From positions 14,714-78,713 of the forward strand of contig JAZUNZ010000047.1 of the NCBI GenBank assembly GCA_045604405.1: a stretch of DNA of 64,000 nt. Reading direction: 5' to 3'. Of this stretch, positions 49,668 through 58,414 are shown piece after piece; position 1 is the stretch's first letter; the number at the start of each line of letters is the position of its first letter. The notes beneath the pieces were generated by a model. That model worked only from the letters and a program-made list of their open reading frames with translations, was not told where the DNA came from and did not search any database. The DNA comes from UMGS1649 sp045604405 (GTDB lineage: Bacteria > Bacillota > Clostridia > TANB77 > CAG-465). Position numbers and translations under genes: made by a program.

Positions 49668-50120
49668 ATGGGAATTATATCAAGTGCAAGTGGTTCATCA
49701 TGTTGGAGAGGATTAGATTACTATAAAAGTAAGAAAATAAGAGACATTAAAAAAATTAATGATATAGAATATACTAGTATTGCTAGTGGAACTAAAGAAT
49801 ATAATGTATATTTAAATTTAGAAAAGTCAAGAAAATCAACTTGTAACTGTCCTTTAGCAAATGGAAAAAGAATAATATGTAAACATATTGTTGCTACGTA
49901 TTTTAGTGTTGTTCCGGGAAGTGCTAGAGAGTTTGAAGATGAACAAAATAGATTACAAGAAGAGTATGAAGAATACCAAGAAAATGAATATAAAAAGGCG
50001 ATTAAGTTTATAAATAAAATGTCAAAAAAAGAATTGGTTGAAGAACTAATACATATTTTTGATTATGCTCCGGAATGGGTATATGATGATTTTATAAAAA
50101 GGAACGATATAGAAGGTTAA
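49668..50120 (+). CDS. SWIM zinc-finger protein
   Basis: 150 residues. The SWIM motif C-x-C-x(n)-C-x-H is 'CNCPLANGKRIICKHIVATYF' split at residues about 59-79. The N-terminus 'SCWRGLDYYKSKKI' is the usual lead-in for SWIM proteins. The C-terminal helix is acidic ('ELVEELIHIFDYAPEWVYDDF'). SWIM domains bind DNA or protein. Weak ribosome site (GAGGT 11 bases upstream). Lies 16 bp after the RhuM gene, so likely co-transcribed. Confidence 0.8.
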   Translation: MGIISSASGSSCWRGLDYYKSKKIRDIKKINDIEYTSIASGTKEYNVYLNLEKSRKSTCNCPLANGKRIICKHIVATYFSVVPGSAREFEDEQNRLQEEYEEYQENEYKKAIKFINKMSKKELVEELIHIFDYAPEWVYDDFIKRNDIEG

Positions 50121-50153
50121 TTACTGAAGAAAATCAATATAATAGGTGATATA

Positions 50154-51365
50154 ATGCAAAAGCATAAAGTAGCTGCATATCTTCGTTTATCAAAAGAAGA
50201 ATTTAGCAATGAAAAAGAATCTAATAGTATAACTAATCAAAAACTAATTATAGATAACTATTTAAAAGAACATAAAGAATATAAATTGGTTGATTATTAT
50301 ATAGATGACGGATATTCTGGTACTAACTTTAACAGACCGAAATTTCAAAGAATGTTCGAAGATATAAAAAACAAGAAGATAGATGTAATAATTATAAAAG
50401 ATTTATCAAGACTTGGTAGAAATTATATTGAAACAGGTAATTATATAGATGTAATATTTCCTGCTATGGGAGTATCTGTAATTTTAGTAGATGAAAATTG
50501 TCAAATTGATTCATCAGATTACTATGGTGATGATTATTTACCATTAAAGAATTTATTTAATGATATGTATGCAAAAGATATATCCAAGAAAGTAAGAAGT
50601 TATTTAATAGTGAAGAAATATAATGGTGAATTTACTGGTAAATTAGCACTCTATGGATACATAAAAGATCCAAAAGGTAAACATTAATTTTTAATTGATA
50701 AAAATGTAGCGCATATAATTAAAAAAATATTTAATATGATACTTAACGGAAAAAGTAGAAGAGAAGTTGCTGACTTTTTAAACGATAATGACATATTAAC
50801 TCCAAGTGAGTATTTAAAAATTAATACGGACAAAGATACAACTATAATGAAAAAGTGGAATCCTGAAATGGTGAATTCAATATTAAGAAATGAAAATTAT
50901 ACAGGAACACTATTTCAAGGTAAGAAAAGAAAACTAAATTATAGGATTGATAAGAAAATAAAGTTAGACAAAGAAAATTGGATTATTACTGAAAATCATC
51001 ACGAAGCAATTATAAGTAAAGAAGATTTTGATAAAGCTCAAGAAATTTTAGATAGGAAGTCTAAAGTAAATAAAGATGGAAGTATTGACTTATTATCTGG
51101 GATTTTAAAGTGTAAATGTTGTAGCAGTAATATGATAAAGAGAACATCTAAAGGTAAGGTTTATTATTATTGTTCTAATTATTATATGAAAAAGAAGTGT
51201 GAAAACAATAAATCAATATCAAAAAGTACAGTAGAGGAATTTATAAAAAAAGAATTAAATCTAACTGAGATTACTAGATTAAATATTGATAATAATATAA
51301 AATATATTAATGTTGTTTCTAAAGATGAGATTGAAATTATAAAAAAGAATGGAAGTGATAAATAA
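50154..51365 (+). pseudogene. Second large serine recombinase, split by a nonsense codon
   Basis: Closely similar to 47183-48394 throughout. The first 177 codons end at TAA (50685-50687), where the intact copy has AAG ('DKHKFLI'). The frame continues without shift to 51365 and includes the recombinase and zinc-ribbon parts ('CKCCSSNMIKRTSKG'), with one zinc-motif Gly changed to Ser. Other changes in conserved places ('GKLALYGYIK' for 'GKLAPYGYIK') suggest decay. Catalytic Ser retained. Confidence 0.88.
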
Positions 51366-52075
51366 TGGACATGTATAATAAACCAATAATAGGAATAGTA
51401 AGTAAACCAAATATTTTTTGTGATCAGGAGTTATTTACACAACAAATAGTTTATGACGGGGTTAGAAATGAGATATTAAGAAATGGTGGTCTTGCTATAG
51501 GGATATTGCCAACAAAAATATCAAATAAATTTTGTACATCGGATGAAATAATAGATAATTCATATTTTTCGCAATCTGAGTTAGACGATTTATATTCGTT
51601 AATTGATAAGTGTGATGGCATAATAATTCAAGGCGGTTTATCTAGTGATGAATACGAAATAAAAGCTGCTAAATATGCAATTGATAATGATATACCAATA
51701 CTTGGAATATGTGCTGGATTTAATAATATCATTAGAGCAATGGGAGGAAAGGTTTTTGCTATTAGTGATTCAAAACATAACATGGAAGATGGCTCTATTG
51801 TCCATAAAAATATAATTAAAAAAGATACATTGTTATATGATATTTTAAAAACAAACGAAGTAGCCGTTAATAGCATTCATACAATGTTTGCAAATGAAGA
51901 TGGTATTAAAAATTTACATATATCAGCATATTCAGAAGATGGGTATGTAGAAGCAATAGAACTTAAAGATAAAAAATTTTGTTTGGGAGTTAAATGGCAT
52001 CCTGAATTAATGATAGATGATAAGAATATGAATCGTATATTTAGATATTTTATCGAGGTATGTAAAAGGAAGTGA
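51365..52075 (+). CDS. Class I glutamine amidotransferase-like / peptidase C26 hydrolase
   Basis: 236 residues. 'PIIGIVSKPNIF' is the N-terminal strand, 'DGIIIQGGLSSDEYE' the oxyanion region, catalytic Cys in 'LGICAGFNNII' (about 118) and the His-Glu pair in 'LGVKWHPELM' (about 218). Resembles gamma-glutamyl-GABA hydrolase (PuuD-like). It starts at ATG overlapping the recombinase stop, and its first codons (MDMYNK) mimic those of the rbgA module (MDMYQK), suggesting it was inserted at that junction. Confidence 0.85.
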   Translation: MDMYNKPIIGIVSKPNIFCDQELFTQQIVYDGVRNEILRNGGLAIGILPTKISNKFCTSDEIIDNSYFSQSELDDLYSLIDKCDGIIIQGGLSSDEYEIKAAKYAIDNDIPILGICAGFNNIIRAMGGKVFAISDSKHNMEDGSIVHKNIIKKDTLLYDILKTNEVAVNSIHTMFANEDGIKNLHISAYSEDGYVEAIELKDKKFCLGVKWHPELMIDDKNMNRIFRYFIEVCKRK

Positions 52076-52080
52076 TAATA

Positions 52081-53011
52081 ATGGATATGTATCAAAAAAG
52101 GGAAATAAGAAGAAATAAAAAGATGGATGAAAGCACAAAAAGTTTACCATCGACGAGTATCAACTGGTACCCACGGACATATGGCAAAGACACTAAGAGA
52201 AATAAAAGAAGATCTAAGACTTATGGATATAGTACTTGTAATATTAGATGCAAGATGCCCATATGCATCACTTAATAAAGATATTTATGAAATAATAAAA
52301 TCTAAAACAGTTATAATGGTATTTAATAAATCAGACCTTGCTAATGTTACAGCTTTAAATCAAGCAGAAGAAAAGTATAAAAAGGAAGGTTGTTATACAG
52401 TAAGAACTAATTCTCTAACTGGAGAAGGAATAGACGAGCTAATTGCCGTTATAAAAGATTTAGGTAAAAAGATAAAATATGAAAACAAAACAAGTAATTC
52501 ATATAAAGTCTTAAAGCCTGTATATAGAGTATTAGTTGTAGGAGTGCCAAACGTTGGTAAGTCTAGCCTTATAAACAAAATGTCTGGAAGGAAAAGTGCA
52601 GAGGTAGGAAATAAACCAGGAGTTACAAAGAAAAGACAATGGCTAAAAGCAGGTGGTTCAATAGAACTTATGGACACACCGGGACTTTTAAGCAAATTTT
52701 TGAAAGAAGATGGTTCAGGAGAAAAGCTTGCAATTGCAGGAACTATAAAAGAAGAAATATTAGATTTAGAAACATTGGCATATAGCTTAATTAATATTCT
52801 TATGTCAAAAAATTGGTATCAAGCAATGTTTAAAGATAGATATAGTTTAGGCTCGGAGATTGAAACTATGTCTGAGTTCCAAATATTAGAAGAAATAGGA
52901 AGAAAAAGAGGAGCTCTTTTAAAAGGAAATATAGTTGACACAAATAAAGCTGCAAAAATTCTTTTAGAGGATTATAGAACAGGGAAAATAGGGAAGATAA
53001 GTTTAGAATAG
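52081..53011 (+). CDS. rbgA: 50S ribosome assembly GTPase RbgA (YlqF), current N-terminus frameshifted
   Basis: A circularly permuted GTPase: G4 'VFNKSDLANV' (about 65), G1 'VVGVPNVGKSSLINKM', G3 'MDTPGLL', then a C-terminal domain binding the ribosome. The body is intact from codon 'GHMAKTLREIK' to 53011. The start module (52081) reads 'MDMYQKREIRRNKK' ... 'STSINWYP', but an extra C near 52172-52173 (CCCACGGACATATG) breaks the frame before 'GHMAKT'. Removing it restores the family motif W-Y-P-G-H-M. An ATG at 52127 is in frame with the body but would give an unnatural N-terminus ('MKAQKVYHRR'). RbgA is essential in Bacillus subtilis. Confidence 0.85.
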
Positions 53012-53019
53012 AGGTAATA

Positions 53020-56000
53020 ATGGAATTATCACAAGCACAAAAACAAGTAATTAATACAAAAAATAAAAGTCTACTAGTTTCAGCGTCAGCTGGAAGTGGT
53101 AAGACTTTTGTTGTCATACAAAGAATAATAGAAAGTATAAAAGAAGGCGCAGACGTATCTAGATTACTTGTTTTAACTTTTACAAATGCAGCCGCCTCAG
53201 AATTAAAAGAAAGATTAGTTTCTAGCCTATACACATTAAAGGATGAATATTTAGATAAAGGAGACAGTAAGAATGCATCAAGAATAGCAAAGCAAATTTC
53301 TAAAGTTCCTATGGCAGACATTTCTACAATACATTCATTTTGTTTAAATATAATCCGCAACAACTTCTATACATTAGGAATAGATCCTAATGTAACAACA
53401 TTAGATGCTGCTAAAGCGACAATAATGTTAAATGAAGCTATAAATGAAGTGATAGAAGAACAATATGAGCAAAGAGAACAAGAATTTTTAGATGTATTAG
53501 ATATATTAGCTAGAGAAGATAATGTTATTAACACAATATATATGCTATATACAGCATATAAAAACGTGCTACATAGTGATTTGTGGCTTAAAAAGAGTAT
53601 AGAAACATACAGTACAAATGAGAATGAAGATTTGTCCAAAACAGAGTTTGGCCAAGTTATATTAACAAGTATAAAGAATAGACTTAAAATATTAAAACTT
53701 GAACTAGACTACATGTCAGACTTGTTAGACACGCTTGAAGACTTTAAGTCAAGACAAGATATGTTCAAGATAATTTTAAATAATTTAAATATTGCTATTG
53801 GCTTGGAAGGCTATGACGAGCTATATAATTTTTTGCCACAACTTTTGGATATGCCTCGTCTTCCTTCAAATAAAGTTACAGATGAAGCGTTAAAAGAAGA
53901 AGTTAGAGCATTAAAGAAAAAAGCCTCTGATGAGATAAAAGATATAGCAAGTATAATGTATAAAAATTCAGCAGGAATAATTAAAGAGTTGAACGACACG
54001 TTAAAGTATATAAACTGGTATGCTAGTGTGGTAAAAACTGTAGACGAAAAATATACAGCTGCAAAAAAAGAAAAATGTTCAATAGACTTTGCAGATTATG
54101 AACATTTAGCATTAAAGGCACTTGAACAAGAAGATATTAAACAAAAATATAAAGAAAAATATGAACAAATATATATAGATGAATACCAAGACACTTCAAG
54201 TGCGCAAGAGGCTATTATACAAAAGATAGCTAAAGAAAACAATGTAATAATGGTAGGGGATGTAAAACAAAGTATATATGCATTTAGAAATGCTAAACCA
54301 GAATTATTTACCAATAAATATGATAGGTTAAAAGAAGTAGAGCAAGCAATTGAAGATTGTGAAGCTAAAATAATTCTTGCACAAAACTTTAGAAGCAGAA
54401 AAGAAGTTTTAGATAGCACCAACGATATATTTAGTACCTTAATGAGTAAGGATTTCGGTGGGGCAAGATACGAGGCTAAAGAAGCCTTAGTATACGGTGA
54501 GGGTTATGATGAATCATTAGATCAAAATTATAAAACAGAGATAAATATTATAGAAAAAGAATGTGAACAACTAGAAAACCAAGATGACATAGATAATGAA
54601 GCCGAAGATGCTATAAGTGATATCGAAATAGAAAGCACTCTTGTAGCAAAAAGAATAAGAGAATTTGTGGATAACAAATTCCAAATTTATGATACAAAAA
54701 AGAAAGAATATAGAAATTGCACCTACAAAGATATCGTAATTTTATTAAGGACTGTGGAGGGTAAGTCGGATATTGTAAGTAAAGTGCTTTCTAAGTTTAA
54801 CATTCCGTGTTTTGCAGACAGTAAGACAGGATTTTATAAATCTGAAGAAATTACACTTATAACCTCTTTCTTAAAAATATTAGATAATCCCTTTGATGAT
54901 ATCTCTTTAGTTAGTGTAATGTATAGTATAATTGGAAAATTTGATTTAGATGACATGGCTAAAATCCGTTATAAAAACTCAACAAAGTCTGTTATAGAGA
55001 GCTTGAAAGATGCAATAGATAAATTAGAAGAAGACAAGTTAAAGAATAAAATCATATTATTTTTAGAGCTTTTAGACAGGTTTAAAAGGTATCTTAAAAC
55101 ATATAAAATATCCGAACTGTTATTAAAATTATATAATGAAACTGGTATTTACGAGGCACTAAGAATTGAAAAATTAGGTGAGTTAAAATGCGCTAACTTG
55201 GATAATTTTGTAGCTATAATAGCTGAGTTTGAAAAGGGAGAAAACACCTCTTCGTTATATTCATTAATAAAATATCTAAATGTGTTAAAGAACAAAGAAT
55301 CAGCAGGAGATAGTCCAAAGCTTCTAGGAGAAAACGAAGATGTTGTAAGGATAATGACAATACATAAAAGTAAAGGTTTAGAATTTCCAATAGTTATTCT
55401 TATGAATACTTCTCAAAAATATAATGAGCAGGACACAAAAGACAAATTGCAATTTGATGACAACTTAGGAATAGGGCTAGACGTATACAATAAAGATATA
55501 GGGCTTACATATCCATCCGTTATTAAACAAGCTATTAAGGCTAAAACCAAAAGGACATTAAGATCAGAAGCGTTAAGACTTCTTTATGTTGCATTTACTC
55601 GAGCAAGGGAAAAATTAATAATTTATGGAACAGTGCCAAGTATGGATAAATATACAGCAAAAATGATGCAGATAAAAAATAAAGAGTCGTCAGAGCTTAT
55701 TGCTATGAGTCTTAATTCTCATTTAAAATGCATATTGCAAGTGGCATTAAATAAAGAGGACAACTTTAACATTGTTATACATAATAAAAACGATGTAGAG
55801 GTTACAAGCAAACAAGAAATTAGATTGGATAGGAATAAAGATAAATTGGAGGCTTTAAAACAAGCTGTAGTTGATTTGGGTATAAAACAAGACACAAACA
55901 AAGTTAACAGATTAAAAGAACAATTGAAGCCAAATGAAAATGTTGCAAAGATAAATAAAAAATATACAGTAACAGAACTTAAACAAAGCACACTTAATCT

Positions 56001-56535
56001 AAGCGATTTAAGGCCTGAAGTATTGACTGCTAAAGTCACGGGAACAAGTTATGGTACATTTATACATTCAGTAATAGAGCATCTAAATTTTTTATCTGTT
56101 ACAGAGGCGTCTGTACTTCAAGTAGTAGAAAATGTAGCAAATAGTTTAGATATAGATGGCAAAATCAATAAACAATATGTTGTAAGAGATATACTTAATA
56201 TGTATGATACATTAAAGAATATTGTTACATGTGCAAGAACTATAAAACAAGAATTGGAATTTGTAATAGAGGATGATTTAAGTGGCATGCCCGAAGTTCA
56301 GTTAGAGGCACCATCATTAATACAGGGTGTTGTAGATATGTATGTTGTAACAGACAATAACAAGCATATAATTATAGATTTTAAGACAGATAGAGTAGAA
56401 GATAAATCTGAATTATTAGATAGATATGCTATACAGATTATGGTATATAAAAGGGCAATAGAGCTTGCATATAATGTAAAAGTGGATGGCACATACATTT
56501 ATTCATTTGGGTTAAATAAGCTAATAGAGGTGTAG
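53020..56535 (+). CDS. addA: ATP-dependent helicase/nuclease subunit A
   Basis: UvrD-like helicase with a C-terminal nuclease domain for double-strand break repair (AddAB). 1171 residues. Walker A 'LVSASAGSGKTFVVIQRI' (about 19), 'YIDEYQDTS' and 'VGDVKQSIYAFRNA', helicase motif VI 'LLYVAFTRAREKL', and the nuclease motif 'GVVDMYVV...IIDFKTDRV' (about 1100-1140). The usual partner addB is not adjacent; upstream is rbgA and downstream a radical SAM gene. It begins 9 bp after rbgA, so the two are likely co-transcribed. Confidence 0.95.
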   Translation: MELSQAQKQVINTKNKSLLVSASAGSGKTFVVIQRIIESIKEGADVSRLLVLTFTNAAASELKERLVSSLYTLKDEYLDKGDSKNASRIAKQISKVPMADISTIHSFCLNIIRNNFYTLGIDPNVTTLDAAKATIMLNEAINEVIEEQYEQREQEFLDVLDILAREDNVINTIYMLYTAYKNVLHSDLWLKKSIETYSTNENEDLSKTEFGQVILTSIKNRLKILKLELDYMSDLLDTLEDFKSRQDMFKIILNNLNIAIGLEGYDELYNFLPQLLDMPRLPSNKVTDEALKEEVRALKKKASDEIKDIASIMYKNSAGIIKELNDTLKYINWYASVVKTVDEKYTAAKKEKCSIDFADYEHLALKALEQEDIKQKYKEKYEQIYIDEYQDTSSAQEAIIQKIAKENNVIMVGDVKQSIYAFRNAKPELFTNKYDRLKEVEQAIEDCEAKIILAQNFRSRKEVLDSTNDIFSTLMSKDFGGARYEAKEALVYGEGYDESLDQNYKTEINIIEKECEQLENQDDIDNEAEDAISDIEIESTLVAKRIREFVDNKFQIYDTKKKEYRNCTYKDIVILLRTVEGKSDIVSKVLSKFNIPCFADSKTGFYKSEEITLITSFLKILDNPFDDISLVSVMYSIIGKFDLDDMAKIRYKNSTKSVIESLKDAIDKLEEDKLKNKIILFLELLDRFKRYLKTYKISELLLKLYNETGIYEALRIEKLGELKCANLDNFVAIIAEFEKGENTSSLYSLIKYLNVLKNKESAGDSPKLLGENEDVVRIMTIHKSKGLEFPIVILMNTSQKYNEQDTKDKLQFDDNLGIGLDVYNKDIGLTYPSVIKQAIKAKTKRTLRSEALRLLYVAFTRAREKLIIYGTVPSMDKYTAKMMQIKNKESSELIAMSLNSHLKCILQVALNKEDNFNIVIHNKNDVEVTSKQEIRLDRNKDKLEALKQAVVDLGIKQDTNKVNRLKEQLKPNENVAKINKKYTVTELKQSTLNLSDLRPEVLTAKVTGTSYGTFIHSVIEHLNFLSVTEASVLQVVENVANSLDIDGKINKQYVVRDILNMYDTLKNIVTCARTIKQELEFVIEDDLSGMPEVQLEAPSLIQGVVDMYVVTDNNKHIIIDFKTDRVEDKSELLDRYAIQIMVYKRAIELAYNVKVDGTYIYSFGLNKLIEV

Positions 56536-56542
56536 AATAGAT

Positions 56543-57433
56543 ATGGAGATACTAAAAAAATGCACAATGTGTCCTCATGAATGCAAGGTAAATAGATATG
56601 AAACTATAGGAAGATGTAGGGCAACTAACAATGTAAAAGTGGCCCTAGCAAGTATTCATGATTTCGAAGAACCACCTATTAGTGGCAATAAGGGTTCTGG
56701 CACAATATTTTTCTCTGGTTGTAATTTGGGTTGTGTTTATTGCCAAAATTATGAAATAAGTCATGATATGCATGGAAAAGAAATAAGTATTGAGCGCCTA
56801 GCAAAAATTATGCTTGAACAACAAAAAAGAGGCGTGCATAATATAAACCTAGTTACTCCAACTATTTATGCATGCCAAATTAAAGAAGCTATAAAACTTG
56901 TTAAGCAACAAGGGCTAACAATACCCATTGTATATAATAGTAGTGGATATGAAAGTATAGAAACTTTAAAAATGCTAGAAGGTCATATAGATATATATTT
57001 GCCGGATTTTAAGTATTGTGATGATGAACTTTCAAAAAGATATTCTAATGTAAAAGACTACTCTAAACATGTGAAGGCTGCGTTAATTGAAATGAGAAGG
57101 CAGGTAAAAGATGCTTTTGATACGGAAGGCGTTATGCAAACAGGCCTTATTATAAGACATATGATACTACCAAATAATGTAGAAAACACTAAATCTGTAA
57201 TAAAGTGGATAAAGGAAAATTTGGGAGAGGATACAATAATAAGTATAATGGCACAGTATTTCCCAACGCATAAAGCTAGTCAGTATAATGAAATAAACAG
57301 AAAAATAAATGGTGATGAGCTTAAAGAGGTAGAAGATTATCTGTTTGAACAAAACATGGTTCGTGGATATATACAAGAATTAGGTGAACATGAAGAAGAA
57401 TATGTACCAAACTTCAATTTAGATAACGTATAA
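56543..57433 (+). CDS. Radical SAM protein of the pyruvate-formate-lyase-activating-enzyme-like family
   Basis: 296 residues. N-terminal Cys motifs 'CTMCPHECKVNRYE' and 'GRCRAT', then the radical SAM C-x3-C-x2-C in 'SGCNLGCVYCQNYEIS' (about 60-70). Further 'NLVTPTIYACQIKEAI' and 'PDFKYCDDELSKRYS' match the uncharacterised PflA-like group. It uses a 4Fe-4S cluster and SAM to make a radical; target unknown. Starts 8 bp after addA. Confidence 0.85.
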   Translation: MEILKKCTMCPHECKVNRYETIGRCRATNNVKVALASIHDFEEPPISGNKGSGTIFFSGCNLGCVYCQNYEISHDMHGKEISIERLAKIMLEQQKRGVHNINLVTPTIYACQIKEAIKLVKQQGLTIPIVYNSSGYESIETLKMLEGHIDIYLPDFKYCDDELSKRYSNVKDYSKHVKAALIEMRRQVKDAFDTEGVMQTGLIIRHMILPNNVENTKSVIKWIKENLGEDTIISIMAQYFPTHKASQYNEINRKINGDELKEVEDYLFEQNMVRGYIQELGEHEEEYVPNFNLDNV

Positions 57434-57458
57434 TAAGATAATTCAGTATAAATATGAA

Positions 57459-57500
57459 AAAGCAAGTAGATGTGATTAAAACATCTACTTGTTGTTTTTT
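57459..57500. terminator. Bidirectional terminator
   Basis: AAGCAAGTAGATGT/ACATCTACTTGTT stem with 7-nt loop, T-run on the + strand; between convergent genes. Confidence 0.85.
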
Positions 57501-58159
57501 AAATAATTCCTACAGTAATCACGAATGGCACATTCACTGCATTTTGGTCGCCTGGCAATACAAATGTTTTTGCCATGTTCTACTAATGTGTGATTAATAG
57601 TACCCCAAAGGGCTCTAGGAATTTTTTTCATTAAATCTTTTTCAATAATTGTAACATCACTACTGTTTGTAAAGCCAATTTTTTTAGATAGTCTAGTTAC
57701 ATGTGTATCTACTGCAATACCTTCAACAATACCAAACGCGTCAGATAAAATTATATTAGCGCTTTTTCTTCCTATACCAGGAATTGTTGTAAGTTCATTC
57801 ATAGTATGAGGAACCTCACCATTAAAATCCTTTACTAGCTTTTTAGCAGCCTCTACAATATGTTTTGCTTTGTTGTTAGGAAAGCTACATGATTTTATTA
57901 TGCTATATACTTCAGAATATGAAAGGGAGGCTATATCGTAAGGGGTAGGGTGTTTATCAGTTAAATTTGGCCTAATCATATTTACTCTAATATCTGTGCA
58001 TTGTGCGGCTAGTATTAAAGATAACAGAAGCTCAAATGGAGTTGAAAAATCTAATCCGCATTTAGGAGTTGGATATATACTTTGAAGTTTTTCTAATACT
58101 ATAGGGATTTCCTGTTTATTAAGTAATCTATATCTCAAATTTATCACTTTGCTTCTCAC
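57485..58159 (-). CDS. nth: Endonuclease III
   Basis: DNA glycosylase/AP lyase for oxidised pyrimidines. 224 residues. Helix-hairpin-helix 'ELTTIPGIGRKSANII' with the catalytic Lys, Asp in 'GIAVDTHVTRLSKKIG', and 4Fe-4S Cys in 'CIARRPKCSECAIRDYC' (C-x6-C-x2-C-x5-C). The start is a GTG at 58159 or GTG three codons later; no strong ribosome site is seen. A long inverted repeat lies just upstream. Confidence 0.94.
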   Translation of the reverse strand: MRSKVINLRYRLLNKQEIPIVLEKLQSIYPTPKCGLDFSTPFELLLSLILAAQCTDIRVNMIRPNLTDKHPTPYDIASLSYSEVYSIIKSCSFPNNKAKHIVEAAKKLVKDFNGEVPHTMNELTTIPGIGRKSANIILSDAFGIVEGIAVDTHVTRLSKKIGFTNSSDVTIIEKDLMKKIPRALWGTINHTLVEHGKNICIARRPKCSECAIRDYCRNYLKNNK

Positions 58160-58162
58160 AAT

Positions 58163-58199
58163 TTGTAAAACTTAACATACTATATATTAAGTTTTACAA
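58163..58199. promoter_or_regulatory. Perfect 13-bp inverted repeat flanking a sigma-K/E-like -10 element
   Basis: TTGTAAAACTTAA (58163-58175), loop CATACTATATA, TTAAGTTTTACAA (58187-58199). The loop contains CATANNNTA, with AC 16 bp upstream (58158-58159). A second perfect palindrome, ACAATATATATTGT, follows at 58196-58209. It separates nth from the small sporulation-like pair. Confidence 0.5.
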
Positions 58200-58246
58200 T
58201 ATATATTGTACATCAATTGTATATTAAAGTCCATAGAGGAGGAAAC

Positions 58247-58399
58247 ATGTTTGTAGGTGCATTTAGGAAAACAATAGGATTATTTTTAATAGCATTTGGA
58301 GTAGGAGCTGTAATAACACTGTTTCTTCCACTTTGGTTATGGGTTTTAATAGTAGCTGCAGTACTTATGGTACTTGGCTTTGCTTGGCTTTTATGCTAA
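58247..58399 (+). CDS. Small membrane protein (50 aa)
   Basis: 50 residues from the ATG at 58247, with AGGAGG 5 bases upstream. 'MFVGAFRKTIGLFLIAFGVG' leads into two short hydrophobic segments ending in 'MVLGFAWLLC'. Two closely packed helices or one kinked helix are likely. It lies 15 bp upstream of a SpoVM-like micro-ORF and shares its operon. Function unknown; perhaps in spore formation. Confidence 0.65.
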   Translation: MFVGAFRKTIGLFLIAFGVGAVITLFLPLWLWVLIVAAVLMVLGFAWLLC

Positions 58400-58414
58400 A
58401 GGAGGATAGAGTAT

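Larger units (their letters stand above)
45937..52167. repeat. Four copies of a 9-bp core (ATCAACTGG) bounding three tandem elements
   Basis: Copies at 45937-45945, 46316-46324, 48472-48480 and 52159-52167. All encode I-N-W in the rbgA reading frame of the respective start module. The first two lie in a 37-bp perfect repeat (45910-45946 and 46289-46325). The next two end near-identical 87-bp start modules (48394-48480 and 52081-52167). These are the presumed recombination (att) sites. Confidence 0.8.
48481..52167 (+). mobile_element. Element 3: 3.7-kb recombinase element with three cargo genes and a replacement rbgA start
   Basis: Bounded by cores 3 and 4. Order: left-end repeats, RhuM gene, SWIM gene, serine recombinase (nonsense codon), glutamine amidotransferase, rbgA start module. 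The recombinase is a close paralogue of that in element 2. Inserted either next to or within element 2's right core. Confidence 0.78.

Noticed and set aside
45946..52167. Prophage
   Set aside because: No capsid, terminase, portal or lysis genes; elements are only 0.4-3.7 kb with recombinase and cargo.
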